This document shows, piece after piece, positions 1-9,840 of a DNA stretch of 64,000 nt (position 1 is its first letter; the number at the start of each line of letters is the position of its first letter). The notes under the pieces were generated by a model. It was not told the DNA's origin, did not search any database, and saw nothing but the letters and a program-made list of their open reading frames with translations. Location of the stretch: assembly GCA_027422505.1 (NCBI GenBank), contig JAPQWV010000001.1, positions 5,394,001 to 5,458,000 on the forward strand, given 5' to 3'. Both the position numbers and the translations under genes were made by a program. This DNA is from Craterostigma plantagineum (Eukaryota; Streptophyta; Magnoliopsida; Lamiales; Linderniaceae).

Positions 1-109
1 ACGAAGAAGAAGACAACGACGTCGTTTCATCAGGATCCTCGTCGGCCAGAAGAGCCGAGGCCTGCCGAATGGATTCAGAGAGCTGCGCCATTTCCTCGAT
101 CGCCTCCAT
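1..109 (-). CDS. DRP2: DRP2-type dynamin (dynamin-2A/2B-like), N-terminal end only
   Basis: Reading leftward from the ATG at 109-107 gives 36 codons up to the window edge. The peptide begins MEAIEEMAQLSESIRQ and continues with an S/A-rich stretch and LLADEDPDE, followed by a serine run. This matches the start of plant DRP2 proteins (Arabidopsis DRP2A/ADL6 begins MEAIDELSQLSDSMRQ and also has LLADEDPDE), which lies just before the GTPase domain. DRP2 proteins are classical dynamins with GTPase, PH, GED and proline-rich parts; they pinch off clathrin-coated vesicles at the plasma membrane and trans-Golgi network. Only the N-terminal leader is visible, so GTPase motifs cannot be checked. The same frame upstream of this ATG has a stop and no earlier ATG, which supports the start. 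The identification rests on a short but distinctive peptide. Confidence 0.8.
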   Translation of the reverse strand, partial: MEAIEEMAQLSESIRQASALLADEDPDETTSLSSSS

Positions 110-382
110 CGATTTCTTCCCGCCCAACAAGCAAATCAACGTCCCCGAACACAACGGAATCAGAGGTTCCCGATGACAAATAACAAACAACTGGATCGAA
201 CGCAGATCCAATTGAGCTCGCGACTCAACGTTTAGGGCTTCGGCGAGCGTTTGAATGCTTCAAATGTCTGAAGAAGAAACGAGAAATGAAATGTAATATA
301 AATGTGTGCTGTTGAAGAAAATGAAATGTATTTAATTAAGAAGGGGGAAAAGGAAAGTGCAGTGTTGATACTTTCAAGTAAC
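110..382 (-). promoter_or_regulatory. 5' UTR / proximal promoter of the DRP2-like gene
   Basis: This stretch lies directly upstream of the DRP2 start on the minus strand and holds no convincing ORF of its own. It runs from moderately GC-rich next to the ATG to A/T-rich further away. I see no unambiguous TATA box. A MITE-like insertion begins immediately beyond it, so the native promoter may be short or partly supplied by repeat DNA. Confidence 0.4.
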
Positions 383-754
383 GGCTCGTTTGATATGTGG
401 GTATGAGTGTGTATTGGTGTGTATGGGGTGTGTATGAATAAGTTGGCTTGTGTTTGATATCTGTGGATAGCCATACATGCCATGTATGGCTATACACGTC
501 TATTACAAGGATTTTGGTTATAGGCCTTGTATATTCATACCCATCTATAAGGTGGTTATGGGGTGTGTATCACTAATCCATACACACCTATACACATCTC
601 AAACACATCTATCAAACGCAATTTATATCATTACACAAATAATTAATACACACATATCAAACATATTAAAAATATAACATCAACAAAATCCTTGTATAGC
701 TATACACAAATAACTTATACCCATGTAATCCCTAAACACGATATCAAACGACGG
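383..754. mobile_element. MITE-like element with palindromic core, beside DRP2
   Basis: The ends are an inverted pair: TCGTTTGATAT near 387 and its complement ATATCAAACGA near 742. Inside, both halves are built from variants of a TGTGTATGGG/CATACACACC motif. The centre holds a perfect 12-bp inverted repeat, TAGCCATACATG then CATGTATGGCTA (about 468-492). The plan is that of a small non-autonomous DNA transposon. I could not find a clean target duplication, because the right end abuts the foldback element. Superfamily unknown; the call rests on structure only. Confidence 0.45.
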
Positions 755-816
755 AAATATTGAAATGACGGAAATAACCTTTCTTTACAATTGCAGAATA
801 ATTTTCAGAATATTAT

Positions 817-3526
817 TGTGGCGACCCTCACTCTCTAATCGCTAATTAGCGATAAATCGCGTCGGGTTTTAGCAGCGAAAGCCGCAGAGAACCCATTTTA
901 CAAAAATATTTGTCTACACAAATTGTTAAAATAGATGGGCCTAAGGCCCAATACACTCTATCACTCGCCCACAGGTCGTCATCCATGTACAGCCCCGCCC
1001 TCAAAAGCCCATGGAAGCTCCGATAGCCAGCCTCGATCATCGATTTCCTACAACACGCAAACACTGAGCTATTGCCCAGTAGGTGAAATAGTGCATGCAC
1101 GTGTGACTCGCTCACGCTCACTCACCCCCAATTCTTACCAATGCAATGCCACTCACTATCACTCATCACAACCGGGATACACTCACCACCTCACAACGGG
1201 CCCCGGGCTTCATACTGTGCACCATCACGCGAAATCACTACCACGATCACGAACACCACCACAACACGATCACAACACTACGGCAGTGGCCTACACCGAG
1301 CAGCCTCCCTGAGCCGTATCAGGTCACACTCTCGGGTCGCCTCTTCTGCCAATGCGGTGCCCACGCTGGTAGCCTACACTAGGTCCCGTAAGGGTACCCA
1401 GGTCGCAACCTCCAGGTCGCCTCCTTCCGCATGCGACAGCGTGGCCTACACTAGCTAGCCTACTTGGGGATGTCCCAAGTCGCTCCTTTCTAGGTCGCCC
1501 GCAGTCTGCCGCATAATGTCCAACGGGCCAACGGCTCACCGTCACAGGCGCTGATGCACAGCAGATGCCCCCACTCACGTGACTCCTCTACGGGTCGACA
1601 GCCAATATCGGCTACTCGCTCACTAGGTACAATACAGTACCACCGTTCCACCACGGTACACTCCGTGAAATGACGTGAAGTGCACATGTAGGCATTTAAC
1701 GTGATAATACATGATATCGTGATGCCACATAAAAACGTACGTAAACACATAAAACACATTATTCATTGAAGCACATAAAATCACATAATTATCACATTGG
1801 TGTTTACGCATTGTAGATGAAAATTCACCTACCTGTCCTCCCGCTATAATCAAATAGGGAATCCGGTGTAGTCCCTATAAGTCGATCCTCTGAATAAATA
1901 AATATTATCATATCAGTATATTTACTAAACTGTGTAAGTTTTTAAGTTCTCAAATCCCAATTATAGAAAATCCTAAAAATAGTAAAATTCTAAAATCCCG
2001 AAAATTTATTAACTGAAATACAGTGTCGAAATCTTGAAAAGGTCGAGATATCTAAATATCTAAACCTTTTCCTTATATCGACATTTATTACTACTCGGAC
2101 AAAAATGTCGAGACCTCAAAAATATAAATGTCGATACCTAGCCTTAATAGAAATGTCAAGATACATGTCGAAAGCTATAAAATGTCGATATCTTAAAATG
2201 TCGAAACTTTATCATACATATGTCGAAACATCTTTGGTAAAAATGTCGAGCTCTCACCTAAAAATGTCGAGGTATCTATAACTAAAAATGTCGAAGCCCA
2301 TGTGAAATGTCGAGTATATTGAAAATGTCGAGCTCTTAAAGTAAGATGTCGAAGCCCTTGTGAAAAATGTCGAGACCATGGTAAATATGAAATATCGAAA
2401 CCTTAGAAATGTCGATACATACAAAATGTCGATACTTTGTAAATGTCGAAGTGTTTGTAAAATGTCGAGACTTTATTAAATGTCGAGGTAACAAATGTCG
2501 ATATCTTACAAGCTTGCCGAGATCTAAGTCGAAACCTTATAAAATGTCGGGACATATCAAAATGTCGAGCTCAAACAAAATGTCGAGACATACAAAATAT
2601 CGAAACCTACTTCTTATATCGACATCTTTGAAATATATAGCTCGACATCTTATAAAAAATCGTGATCCTCCCAAAAACCCTAAAAATGACATTCCTATAC
2701 TATCATGTTCATATTCGAAAATCATTCCTAACCCAGAAAATCTTATACCCAAGAACAATCCCTAATGAACCTCATACCCTCTTTAATACTCGTACACTCA
2801 CGTCCAAATATGAGTAGAAACTTAATTTCAAGAAATTAAATCTGAGCCTCCTAAACAGTAAAGCATTCACAAAAATATCCTCTAACTCTCAAATACTAAT
2901 ACTAACGTAAGCATTTAAAGCATATAGTGTAATCACGAAAACTTCCTAGACTTGAATTAAGCAACGTTTAGACATCCAACTATGAAAATATATATTAAAC
3001 ATAACCGAGTTTACATGTTGTAAGTTTTCATACCTCACTTTAGTTTTCGATGAGCAAGGCTTGATCTCTTTCTATCATTTTTTTCTTCTTTTCTTCCTTT
3101 CGTTTGTTCAACTTCTCTTTTCTATTTTCTTTTTACTTTCACGTTGGTTCATGTGGATAAAGATGCTTGTTTCTAACGTAAGTAACAAGAAAATGACACC
3201 CCACATACGTGTATTACCCTTTGCATTAAGTAACTCCCTTTGGACTTGGGCTTTATTTTTATTTTTTTTTTTGCGCCATACTAATCTCCCATCTAATGCT
3301 TTATTGAGTTATCGGGCCTTCTTTATTAATTTTAGCCTCACTTATATTTTTGGATCTATATTCGTTACTTGGGCTTCCTAGCTTTTTGACTCATTTTAAT
3401 TTATTCAACTCTCAGGTCCAATTATTATTTTCGACTTGATTTCGAAAATCAGGTCTGTCCGAAAATTAACTTCATTAATTTCGAACATTACAAAAATAAT
3501 CCCGTATTAATTTCACGGGTATTACA
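817..3526 (-). repeat. 3' LTR of TR-GAG 1
   Basis: This is the downstream LTR in element orientation, with TG...CA ends on the minus strand. It is nearly identical to 5154-7863. It contains a long array of an ATGTCGA-type motif (2020-2655), a C/A-rich segment around 960-1450 and a T-rich segment around 3070-3270. The ORFs inside it (for example 935-1312 or 3061-3381) show no known domain and recur only because the LTR is duplicated. Confidence 0.9.
2020..2655. repeat. ATGTCGA minisatellite-like array in the 3' LTR of TR-GAG 1
   Basis: The motif AAAATGTCGA, with variants in the next 5-15 bases, recurs some thirty times in about 630 bp. Most copies are in direct orientation, and the complement TCGACAT appears near both edges (about 2086 and 2650). 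Spacing is irregular (about 12-30 bp), unlike a strict tandem satellite. The TCGA core could bind a protein or simply be a slippage product; no function is shown. Confidence 0.75.
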
Positions 3527-3540
3527 TCCTCCCCCCCTTA
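3527..3540 (-). other. Polypurine tract of TR-GAG 1
   Basis: Immediately inside the 3' LTR the minus strand reads TAAGGGGGGGAGGA and is followed directly by the LTR start TGTAATACCC. This is the expected plus-strand primer of an LTR retrotransposon. Confidence 0.85.
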
Positions 3541-3841
3541 AAAGAATTTCGTCCCCGAAATTATGCCGACTGGAATAACTCGGGTAACGATTTCTTTTAT
3601 CCTTACAGGGGTTTTTGGATGTATTTGTTGTCGCAGTTCTCGTATTCGGGAAAAGCAGACAATAACCCTCATTTTTGAAAATTTACGATTCTTATCTGGA
3701 ATCATTATTCCTTGATTTTCGGCTGTTTCTTGCTACTCAACTTAGTAACCATTAAACAAACTATTTATATATTATCCTATCTTACAGTACAAAATTTTTC
3801 CGTTTTAAGTTTACAAGTTCACAAAATGAGGGTATTCTATC

Positions 3842-5002
3842 TTACATATTCGGTTCTACCCCAGGTTGTTTTTCATCTTCTTCTGCAGTGAGGGTAAATA
3901 CTCTAGGAAGTACCCTCGGAGGTTGGTTCGGCACAGGTTGTTGATTCCGTGCAGGGTTCGGATTAACTGGTGGATTCTCACGACAAAATCGCGAGATATG
4001 GCCCGCCTTTCCACAGTTGAAGCACTTGATATTAGAATTAGGTCCAAAACAGACGCCGACATGTTGACGTCCACACAGGTGGCAAGTCGGCATCGGTTGT
4101 TTGGCCAGAGCATTGTTAGGTCTCGCATTCGGCCTTTGTTCCCATCTGGGTTCATTTGGCCTCCCGCGGTTTGGCTGATTAGGAGCATGAACGACCAATT
4201 GTTTCTTCTCGTTTCCTTCGCGACCGTAGTGTCCCTGCTCCATCTTTCTCTTTTCTTCTCGATCTCTCGATAGCCTCGCCTCGGCTTCTTCGGCCACCAA
4301 AGCTCGTTCGGCAGCCTTAGTATAGGTCATATCTGGAGACCTCGTCACCGCGACATCTCGGTACAGTTCAGACTTCAGGCCAATTAGAAAACGTCCCACT
4401 TTAAGGTTGTCTGTCGCTACTATATGGGGAGCAAAGCGAGAAAGTTGCTCAAATTTGCGGATGTACTCCGCAACGGACATCCCGCCCTGACGTAGATTGA
4501 TGAATTCCTCCATTTTCGTGTCACGGGCAGAAATGCTAAAATACTTTTCCTCGAAGAGCTCCTTAAAGCGCTCCCAGGTGATCGTATTTGGATTCTCCAT
4601 CGCTGTGATGGTATCCCACCAGTATCCGGCATTTCCCCGGAGTTGAAAGGCAGCACATAGAACTTTCTCCTCTTCGGGAGTTCGGCTATATTGGAACGTG
4701 GATTCAATAGTCCTAAGCCACTCACCCGCTGCAATTGGATCCACAGTGTCTTCAAAAATAGGTGGATTGAGTTTACGGAACCTATGCCCGATGGTTTCGG
4801 TTCTATCGATCTGGGGCGACGTATGTCGCTCCGACGAATTTTGGTTGCGTATCAGGGCATTAATTTGTTCGGACTGGAGCCGAACAAGATCTGCAAGTTG
4901 GGAAATTGTACGGTTCGAGTCATGTTCATCGGGACTGGATTCCCTTTCCTCGTGGTGTTGTCGGCTTGATTCGCCATTAAACTCACTCCTAGTTCGTACC
5001 AT
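3842..5002 (-). CDS. Ty3/gypsy-type Gag polyprotein (386 aa), only ORF of TR-GAG 1
   Basis: The ORF begins MVRTRSEFNGESSRQ and runs 386 codons without interruption. A retrotransposon-gag domain occupies roughly residues 75-210, with the typical RKLNPPIFEDTVDP, AGYWWD and RFKELFEEKYF segments. Near residues 305-345 lie two cysteine/histidine clusters: an atypical CHLCGRQHVGVC and a canonical CX2CX4HX4C zinc knuckle (CFNCGKAGHISRFC). Gag forms the virus-like particle that packages element RNA. The ORF ends with an acidic tail and no protease follows; 3541-3841 holds nothing else coding. The intact frame fits the very recent insertion. Gag is probably supplied in cis and pol in trans, which is inference. 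Confidence 0.9.
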   Translation of the reverse strand: MVRTRSEFNGESSRQHHEERESSPDEHDSNRTISQLADLVRLQSEQINALIRNQNSSERHTSPQIDRTETIGHRFRKLNPPIFEDTVDPIAAGEWLRTIESTFQYSRTPEEEKVLCAAFQLRGNAGYWWDTITAMENPNTITWERFKELFEEKYFSISARDTKMEEFINLRQGGMSVAEYIRKFEQLSRFAPHIVATDNLKVGRFLIGLKSELYRDVAVTRSPDMTYTKAAERALVAEEAEARLSRDREEKRKMEQGHYGREGNEKKQLVVHAPNQPNRGRPNEPRWEQRPNARPNNALAKQPMPTCHLCGRQHVGVCFGPNSNIKCFNCGKAGHISRFCRENPPVNPNPARNQQPVPNQPPRVLPRVFTLTAEEDEKQPGVEPNM

Positions 5003-5139
5003 TTTATCCTACTAACTATAATAAAACATCACATCAGCACATAAGAATCATCGAAGACACATAAACACTTACAGACGAGGCTGGGCTTCCGTGCTTTTGA
5101 GCGGCCGTACATGGACAGTCTACAGAATCTATATCCTAA

Positions 5140-5151
5140 GCTCTGATACCA
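5140..5151 (-). other. Primer-binding site (initiator tRNA-Met) of TR-GAG 1
   Basis: The minus strand reads TGGTATCAGAGC, the complement of the 3' end of plant initiator tRNA-Met. It sits two bases (GG) inside the 5' LTR, which fixes the element's orientation. Confidence 0.9.
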
Positions 5152-5153
5152 CC

Positions 5154-7863
5154 TGTGGCGACCCTCACTCTCTAATCGCTAATTAGCGATAAATCGCGTC
5201 GGGTTTTAGCAGCGAAAGCCGCAGAGAACCCATTTTACAAAAATATTTGTCTACACAAATTGTTAAAATAGATGGGCCTAAGGCCCAATACACTCTATCA
5301 CTCGCCCACAGGTCGTCATCCATGTACAGCCCCGCCCTCAAAAGCCCATGGAAGCTCCGATAGCCAGCCTCGATCATCGATTTCCTACAACACGCAAACA
5401 CTGAGCTATTGCCCAGTAGGTGAAATAGTGCATGCACGTGTGACTCGCTCACGCTCACTCACCCCCAATTCTTACCAATGCAATGCCACTCACTATCACT
5501 CATCACAACCGGGATACACTCACCACCTCACAACGGGCCCCGGGCTTCATACTGTGCACCATCACGCGAAATCACTACCACGATCACGAACACCACCACA
5601 ACACGATCACAACACTACGGCAGTGGCCTACACCGAGCAGCCTCCCTGAGCCGTATCAGGTCACACTCTCGGGTCGCCTCTTCTGCCAATGCGGTGCCCA
5701 CGCTGGTAGCCTACACTAGGTCCCGTAAGGGTACCCAGGTCGCAACCTCCAGGTCGCCTCCTTCCGCATGCGACAGCGTGGCCTACACTAGCTAGCCTAC
5801 TTGGGGATGTCCCAAGTCGCTCCTTTTTAGGTCGCCCGCAGTCTGCCGCATAATGTCCAACGGGCCAACGGCTCACCGTCACAGGCGCTGATGCACAGCA
5901 GATGCCCCCACTCACGTGACTCCTCTACGGGTCGACAGCCAATATCGGCTACTCGCTCACTAGGTACAATACAGTACCACCGTTCCACCACGGTACACTC
6001 CGTGAAATGACGTGAAGTGCACATGTAGGCATTTAACGTGATAATACATGATATCGTGATGCCACATAAAAACGTACGTAAACACATAAAACACATTATT
6101 CATTGAAGCACATAAAATCACATAATTATCACATTGGTGTTTACGCATTGTAGATGAAAATTCACCTACCTGTCCTCCCGCTATAATCAAATAGGGAATC
6201 CGGTGTAGTCCCTATAAGTCGATCCTCTGAATAAATAAATATTATCATATCAGTATATTTACTAAACTGTGTAAGTTTTTAAGTTCTCAAATCCCAATTA
6301 TAGAAAATCCTAAAAATAGTAAAATTCTAAAATCCCGAAAATTTATTAACTGAAATACAGTGTCGAAATCTTGAAAAGGTCGAGATATCTAAATATCTAA
6401 ACCTTTTCCTTATATCGACATTTATTACTACTCGGACAAAAATGTCGAGACCTCAAAAATATAAATGTCGATACCTAGCCTTAATAGAAATGTCAAGATA
6501 CATGTCGAAAGCTATAAAATGTCGATATCTTAAAAATGTCGAAACTTTATCATACATATGTCGAAACATCTTTGGTAAAAATGTCGAGCTCTCACCTAAA
6601 AATGTCGAGGTATCTATAACTAAAAATGTCGAAGCCCATGTGAAATGTCGAGTATATTGAAAATGTCGAGCTCTTAAAGTAAGATGTCGAAGCCCTTGTG
6701 AAAAATGTCGAGACCATGGTAAATATGAAATATCGAAACCTTAGAAATGTCGATACATACAAAATGTCGATACTTTGTAAATGTCGAAGTGTTTGTAAAA
6801 TGTCGAGACTTTATTAAATGTCGAGGTAACAAATGTCGATATCTTACAAGCTTGCCGAGATCTAAGTCGAAACCTTATAAAATGTCGGGACATATCAAAA
6901 TGTCGAGCTCAAACAAAATGTCGAGACATACAAAATATCGAAACCTACTTCTTATATCGACATCTTTGAAATATATAGCTCGACATCTTATAAAAAATCG
7001 TGATCCTCCCAAAAACCCTAAAAATGACATTCCTATACTATCATGTTCATATTCGAAAATCATTCCTAACCCAGAAAATCTTATACCCAAGAACAATCCC
7101 TAATGAACCTCATACCCTCTTTAATACTCGTACACTCACGTCCAAATATGAGTAGAAACTTAATTTCAAGAAATTAAATCTGAGCCTCCTAAACAGTAAA
7201 GCATTCACAAAAATATCCTCTAACTCTCAAATACTAATACTAACGTAAGCATTTAAAGCATATAGTGTAATCACGAAAACTTCCTAGACTTGAATTAAGC
7301 AACGTTTAGACATCCAACTATGAAAATATATATTAAACATAACCGAGTTTACATGTTGTAAGTTTTCATACCTCACTTTAGTTTTCGATGAGCAAGGCTT
7401 GATCTCTTTCTATCATTTTTTCTTCTTTTCTTCCTTTCGTTTGTTCAACTTCTCTTTTCTATTTTCTTTTTACTTTCACGTTGGTTCATGTGGATAAAGA
7501 TGCTTGTTTCTAACGTAAGTAACAAGAAAATGACACCCCACATACGTGTATTACCCTTTGCATTAAGTAACTCCCTTTGGACTTGGGCTTTATTTTTTTT
7601 TTTTTTTTTGCGCCATACTAATCTCCCATCTAATGCTTTATTGAGTTATCGGGCCTTCTTTATTAATTTTAGCCTCACTTATATTTTTGGATCTATATTC
7701 GTTACTTGGGCTTCCTAGCTTTTTGACTCATTTTAATTTATTCAACTCTCAGGTCCAATTATTATTTTCGACTTGATTTCGAAAATCAGGTTTGTCCGAA
7801 AATTAACTTCATTAATTTCGAACATTACAAAAATAATCCCGTATTAATTTCACGGGTATTACA
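5154..7863 (-). repeat. 5' LTR of TR-GAG 1
   Basis: This is the upstream LTR in element orientation, the same length as the 3' LTR (2,710 bp) and almost identical. Differences seen by eye include C at 1490 against T at 5827, C at about 3453 against T at about 7791, one extra A near 6535 and two poly-T length changes. Element transcription should start inside it and read leftward. Confidence 0.9.
6360..6990. repeat. ATGTCGA array, copy in the 5' LTR of TR-GAG 1
   Basis: This is the second copy of the motif array at 2020-2655. It differs by a single A insertion, so array length has hardly changed since insertion. That suggests the array is stable over this short time. Confidence 0.75.
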
Positions 7864-9471
7864 ATTATACCATGAGACGCGAGTATTCTACCAACAAAAG
7901 ATGTTATTATACCACAAAAGAAATATACTATTATACTAATAGGCATAGTTATTATACCAACAGCAGACATTATCACATCCGATTAAATTTAAGAGTATTA
8001 TACTAATGGATTCCAAAATTATACTATGAAAAAAATTTATCATACGAATTGATCTTTCCACATTACCCACACAAAGGCGAAAATGATACTATCAAAATCC
8101 GAAATTTCACCAACATAATATTCAAAATATTATACCTAAAAAATAGTTAATTATACCACATGTTACCAACATTATACCAGTAAATAATATAATTTAAATT
8201 TATCGTTAAATCTGAAATACTCAAATTATTCCACAAAGATCGACAATTATACCAACAAACTCGTAAATTTTACCATAAAAAGATTATGGAAATTACACCA
8301 GTCGAGCGTAATATTATACCAACAAACCAATTTATTACATTATGATTTTTCAATCCAATTTCTGAAAATTATACTAACAGAAGCTTATATTTTACCAACA
8401 GCTTCCGCTATTATACTTAAAAACATTATATATGGTATTTTATTAACAGAGATCAGCACTACACCAACAAATCAACTAATTATACCGAATAAGAAATACA
8501 GAATTTTACCAGGTAGAAATCATACCGAAATACCAACTCATTATACCACGAAAACCTCAGTAAAATTATACCACATGTTATCAACATTATACCAGTAACT
8601 AATATAATTTTAGTTTATCGTTAAATCTGAAACGCGCAAATTACACCACAAAGACCGACAATTATACCAACAAACTCGAAAATTTCACCATAAAAATATT
8701 ATGAAAAGTTATAGCAGTAGAGCGTAATATTATACCGACAAACCAATCTATTACATTATATTTTTTCAATCCCATTTCTGACAATTATACTAGCAGAAGC
8801 TTACATTATACCAACAGCTTCCGCTATTATACTTAAAAACATTATATGTGGAATTATACTAACAGAGATCGGCATTACACCAACAAATCAACTAATTATA
8901 CAAAAAAGAAATACAGAATTTTACCATTATAGGTAGAATCATACCGAAATACCAACTCATTATACCACGATAACCTCAATAAAATTATACCACATGTTAT
9001 CAACATTATACCAGTAAATAATATAATTTTAATTTATCGTTAAATTTGAAACGCACAAATTAAAAGACAGACAATTATACCAACAAACTCGAAAATTTCA
9101 CCATAAAAATATTTTGAAAAATTATACCAGTAGAGCGTAATATTATACCAACAAACCAATTTATTACATTATGATTCTTCAATCCCATTTCTGACAGTTA
9201 TACTAACAGAAGCTTACATTATACCAACAACTTCCGATATTATACTTAAAAACATTATATGTGGAATTATACTAATAGAGATCAACATTGTACCATTAAA
9301 GCCGATTATCGTACCAACAAAAGCGATTATTACCAAACAAATATTCGATTAAATACCTACTGATTTCACTATATTGGATGCACAATAACATAATGTTCTT
9401 AAAAATGAATTATGATGGATTAATGTTTAATATTTCTATTATTATGAACCACGATTAGCATAATACTTAAG
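7864..9471. repeat. Left arm of the foldback element, three ~415-bp units
   Basis: The first ~290 bp pair with the outermost part of the right arm. Then follow three tandem units, recognised by TTATACCACATGTTA at about 8152, 8566 and 8986, each followed by CATTATACCAG, an AT-rich box and a GAAGCTTA.. segment. Throughout the arm the octamer TTATACCA, often as TTATACCAACA, recurs every 20-40 bp. The arm contains no ORF with a recognisable domain. It ends near 9471, where pairing with the right arm stops. Confidence 0.75.
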
Positions 9472-9840
9472 AACGAGAATATCGTCAAATTGAGACAAAT
9501 ATGTAAATAAACAGTTCTAATACCATTATGTTTTTCATACATTCCTCCGAATATGATATAAAATTGAAGAACATCTTATAACTCCTATCATCAAAGGATT
9601 GATATATAGGTATGTAATCTTCACTGAAAAAGGATTCGATGAAATTGGTTGAAGTAAGATCATCACCAGGCATCACTGATAAGCAACCAACAGCATAAAG
9701 AACATGAACATTATTAACCGTTAGAGTCGACCTAAAGCATATGATATCATATATCAATTTTTTTTATCTAACTCCTTTATCATCAAATAAAGGGATCGCA
9801 TGACCTAAAGTGTATGATATATCGTATTGGAAATGGCATT
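9472..9840 (-). other. Loop of the foldback element with a 90-codon ORF of unknown function
   Basis: The loop is unique sequence between the two arms and lacks the TTATACCA motif. A minus-strand ORF (9485-9757, 90 codons) starts MIYDIICFRSTLTVNNVH and has ordinary amino-acid composition, unlike the repeat-derived frames around it. I do not recognise the product. Two short direct repeats (GACCTAAAG near 9729 and near 9802) frame its right side. It could be a captured host gene fragment or the last trace of an internal element gene; neither can be shown here. Confidence 0.35.

Larger units (their letters stand above)
817..7863 (-). mobile_element. TR-GAG-type LTR retrotransposon, very young (TR-GAG 1)
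   Basis: Two 2,710-bp LTRs (817-3526 and 5154-7863) flank a 1.6-kb interior holding a single gag ORF on the minus strand. There is no protease, reverse transcriptase, RNase H or integrase. The 5-bp target duplication is perfect: ATTAT at 812-816 and at 7864-7868. In element orientation the LTR starts TGTAATACCC and ends GGTCGCCACA. A primer-binding site complementary to initiator tRNA-Met and a purine tract are in the correct places. Gag-only elements with LTRs longer than the interior are known in plants as TR-GAG (first described in coffee). They must borrow the pol enzymes of an autonomous Ty3/gypsy relative. Reading the two LTRs side by side I find only about five differences, three of them in homopolymer runs, so the insertion is recent. 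Confidence 0.9.

Noticed and set aside
468..492. microRNA precursor hairpin
   Set aside because: The stem is only 12 bp with almost no loop and lies at the centre of a MITE-like repeat; no known miRNA sequence matches.
935..1853. Several ORFs of 76-125 codons near the start of the TR-GAG 1 LTR
   Set aside because: They repeat exactly at 5272-6190 because the LTR is duplicated; compositions are low-complexity and no family is recognised.
2020..2655. CRISPR-like appearance of the ATGTCGA array
   Set aside because: The units are far too short and unevenly spaced, there are no spacers of constant size, and it lies in a plant LTR that is duplicated at 6360-6990.
3061..3381. Hydrophobic 106-codon ORF in the TR-GAG 1 LTR
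   Set aside because: It results from T-rich sequence. The frame is altered in the other LTR by a poly-T change, and there is no domain or conservation.
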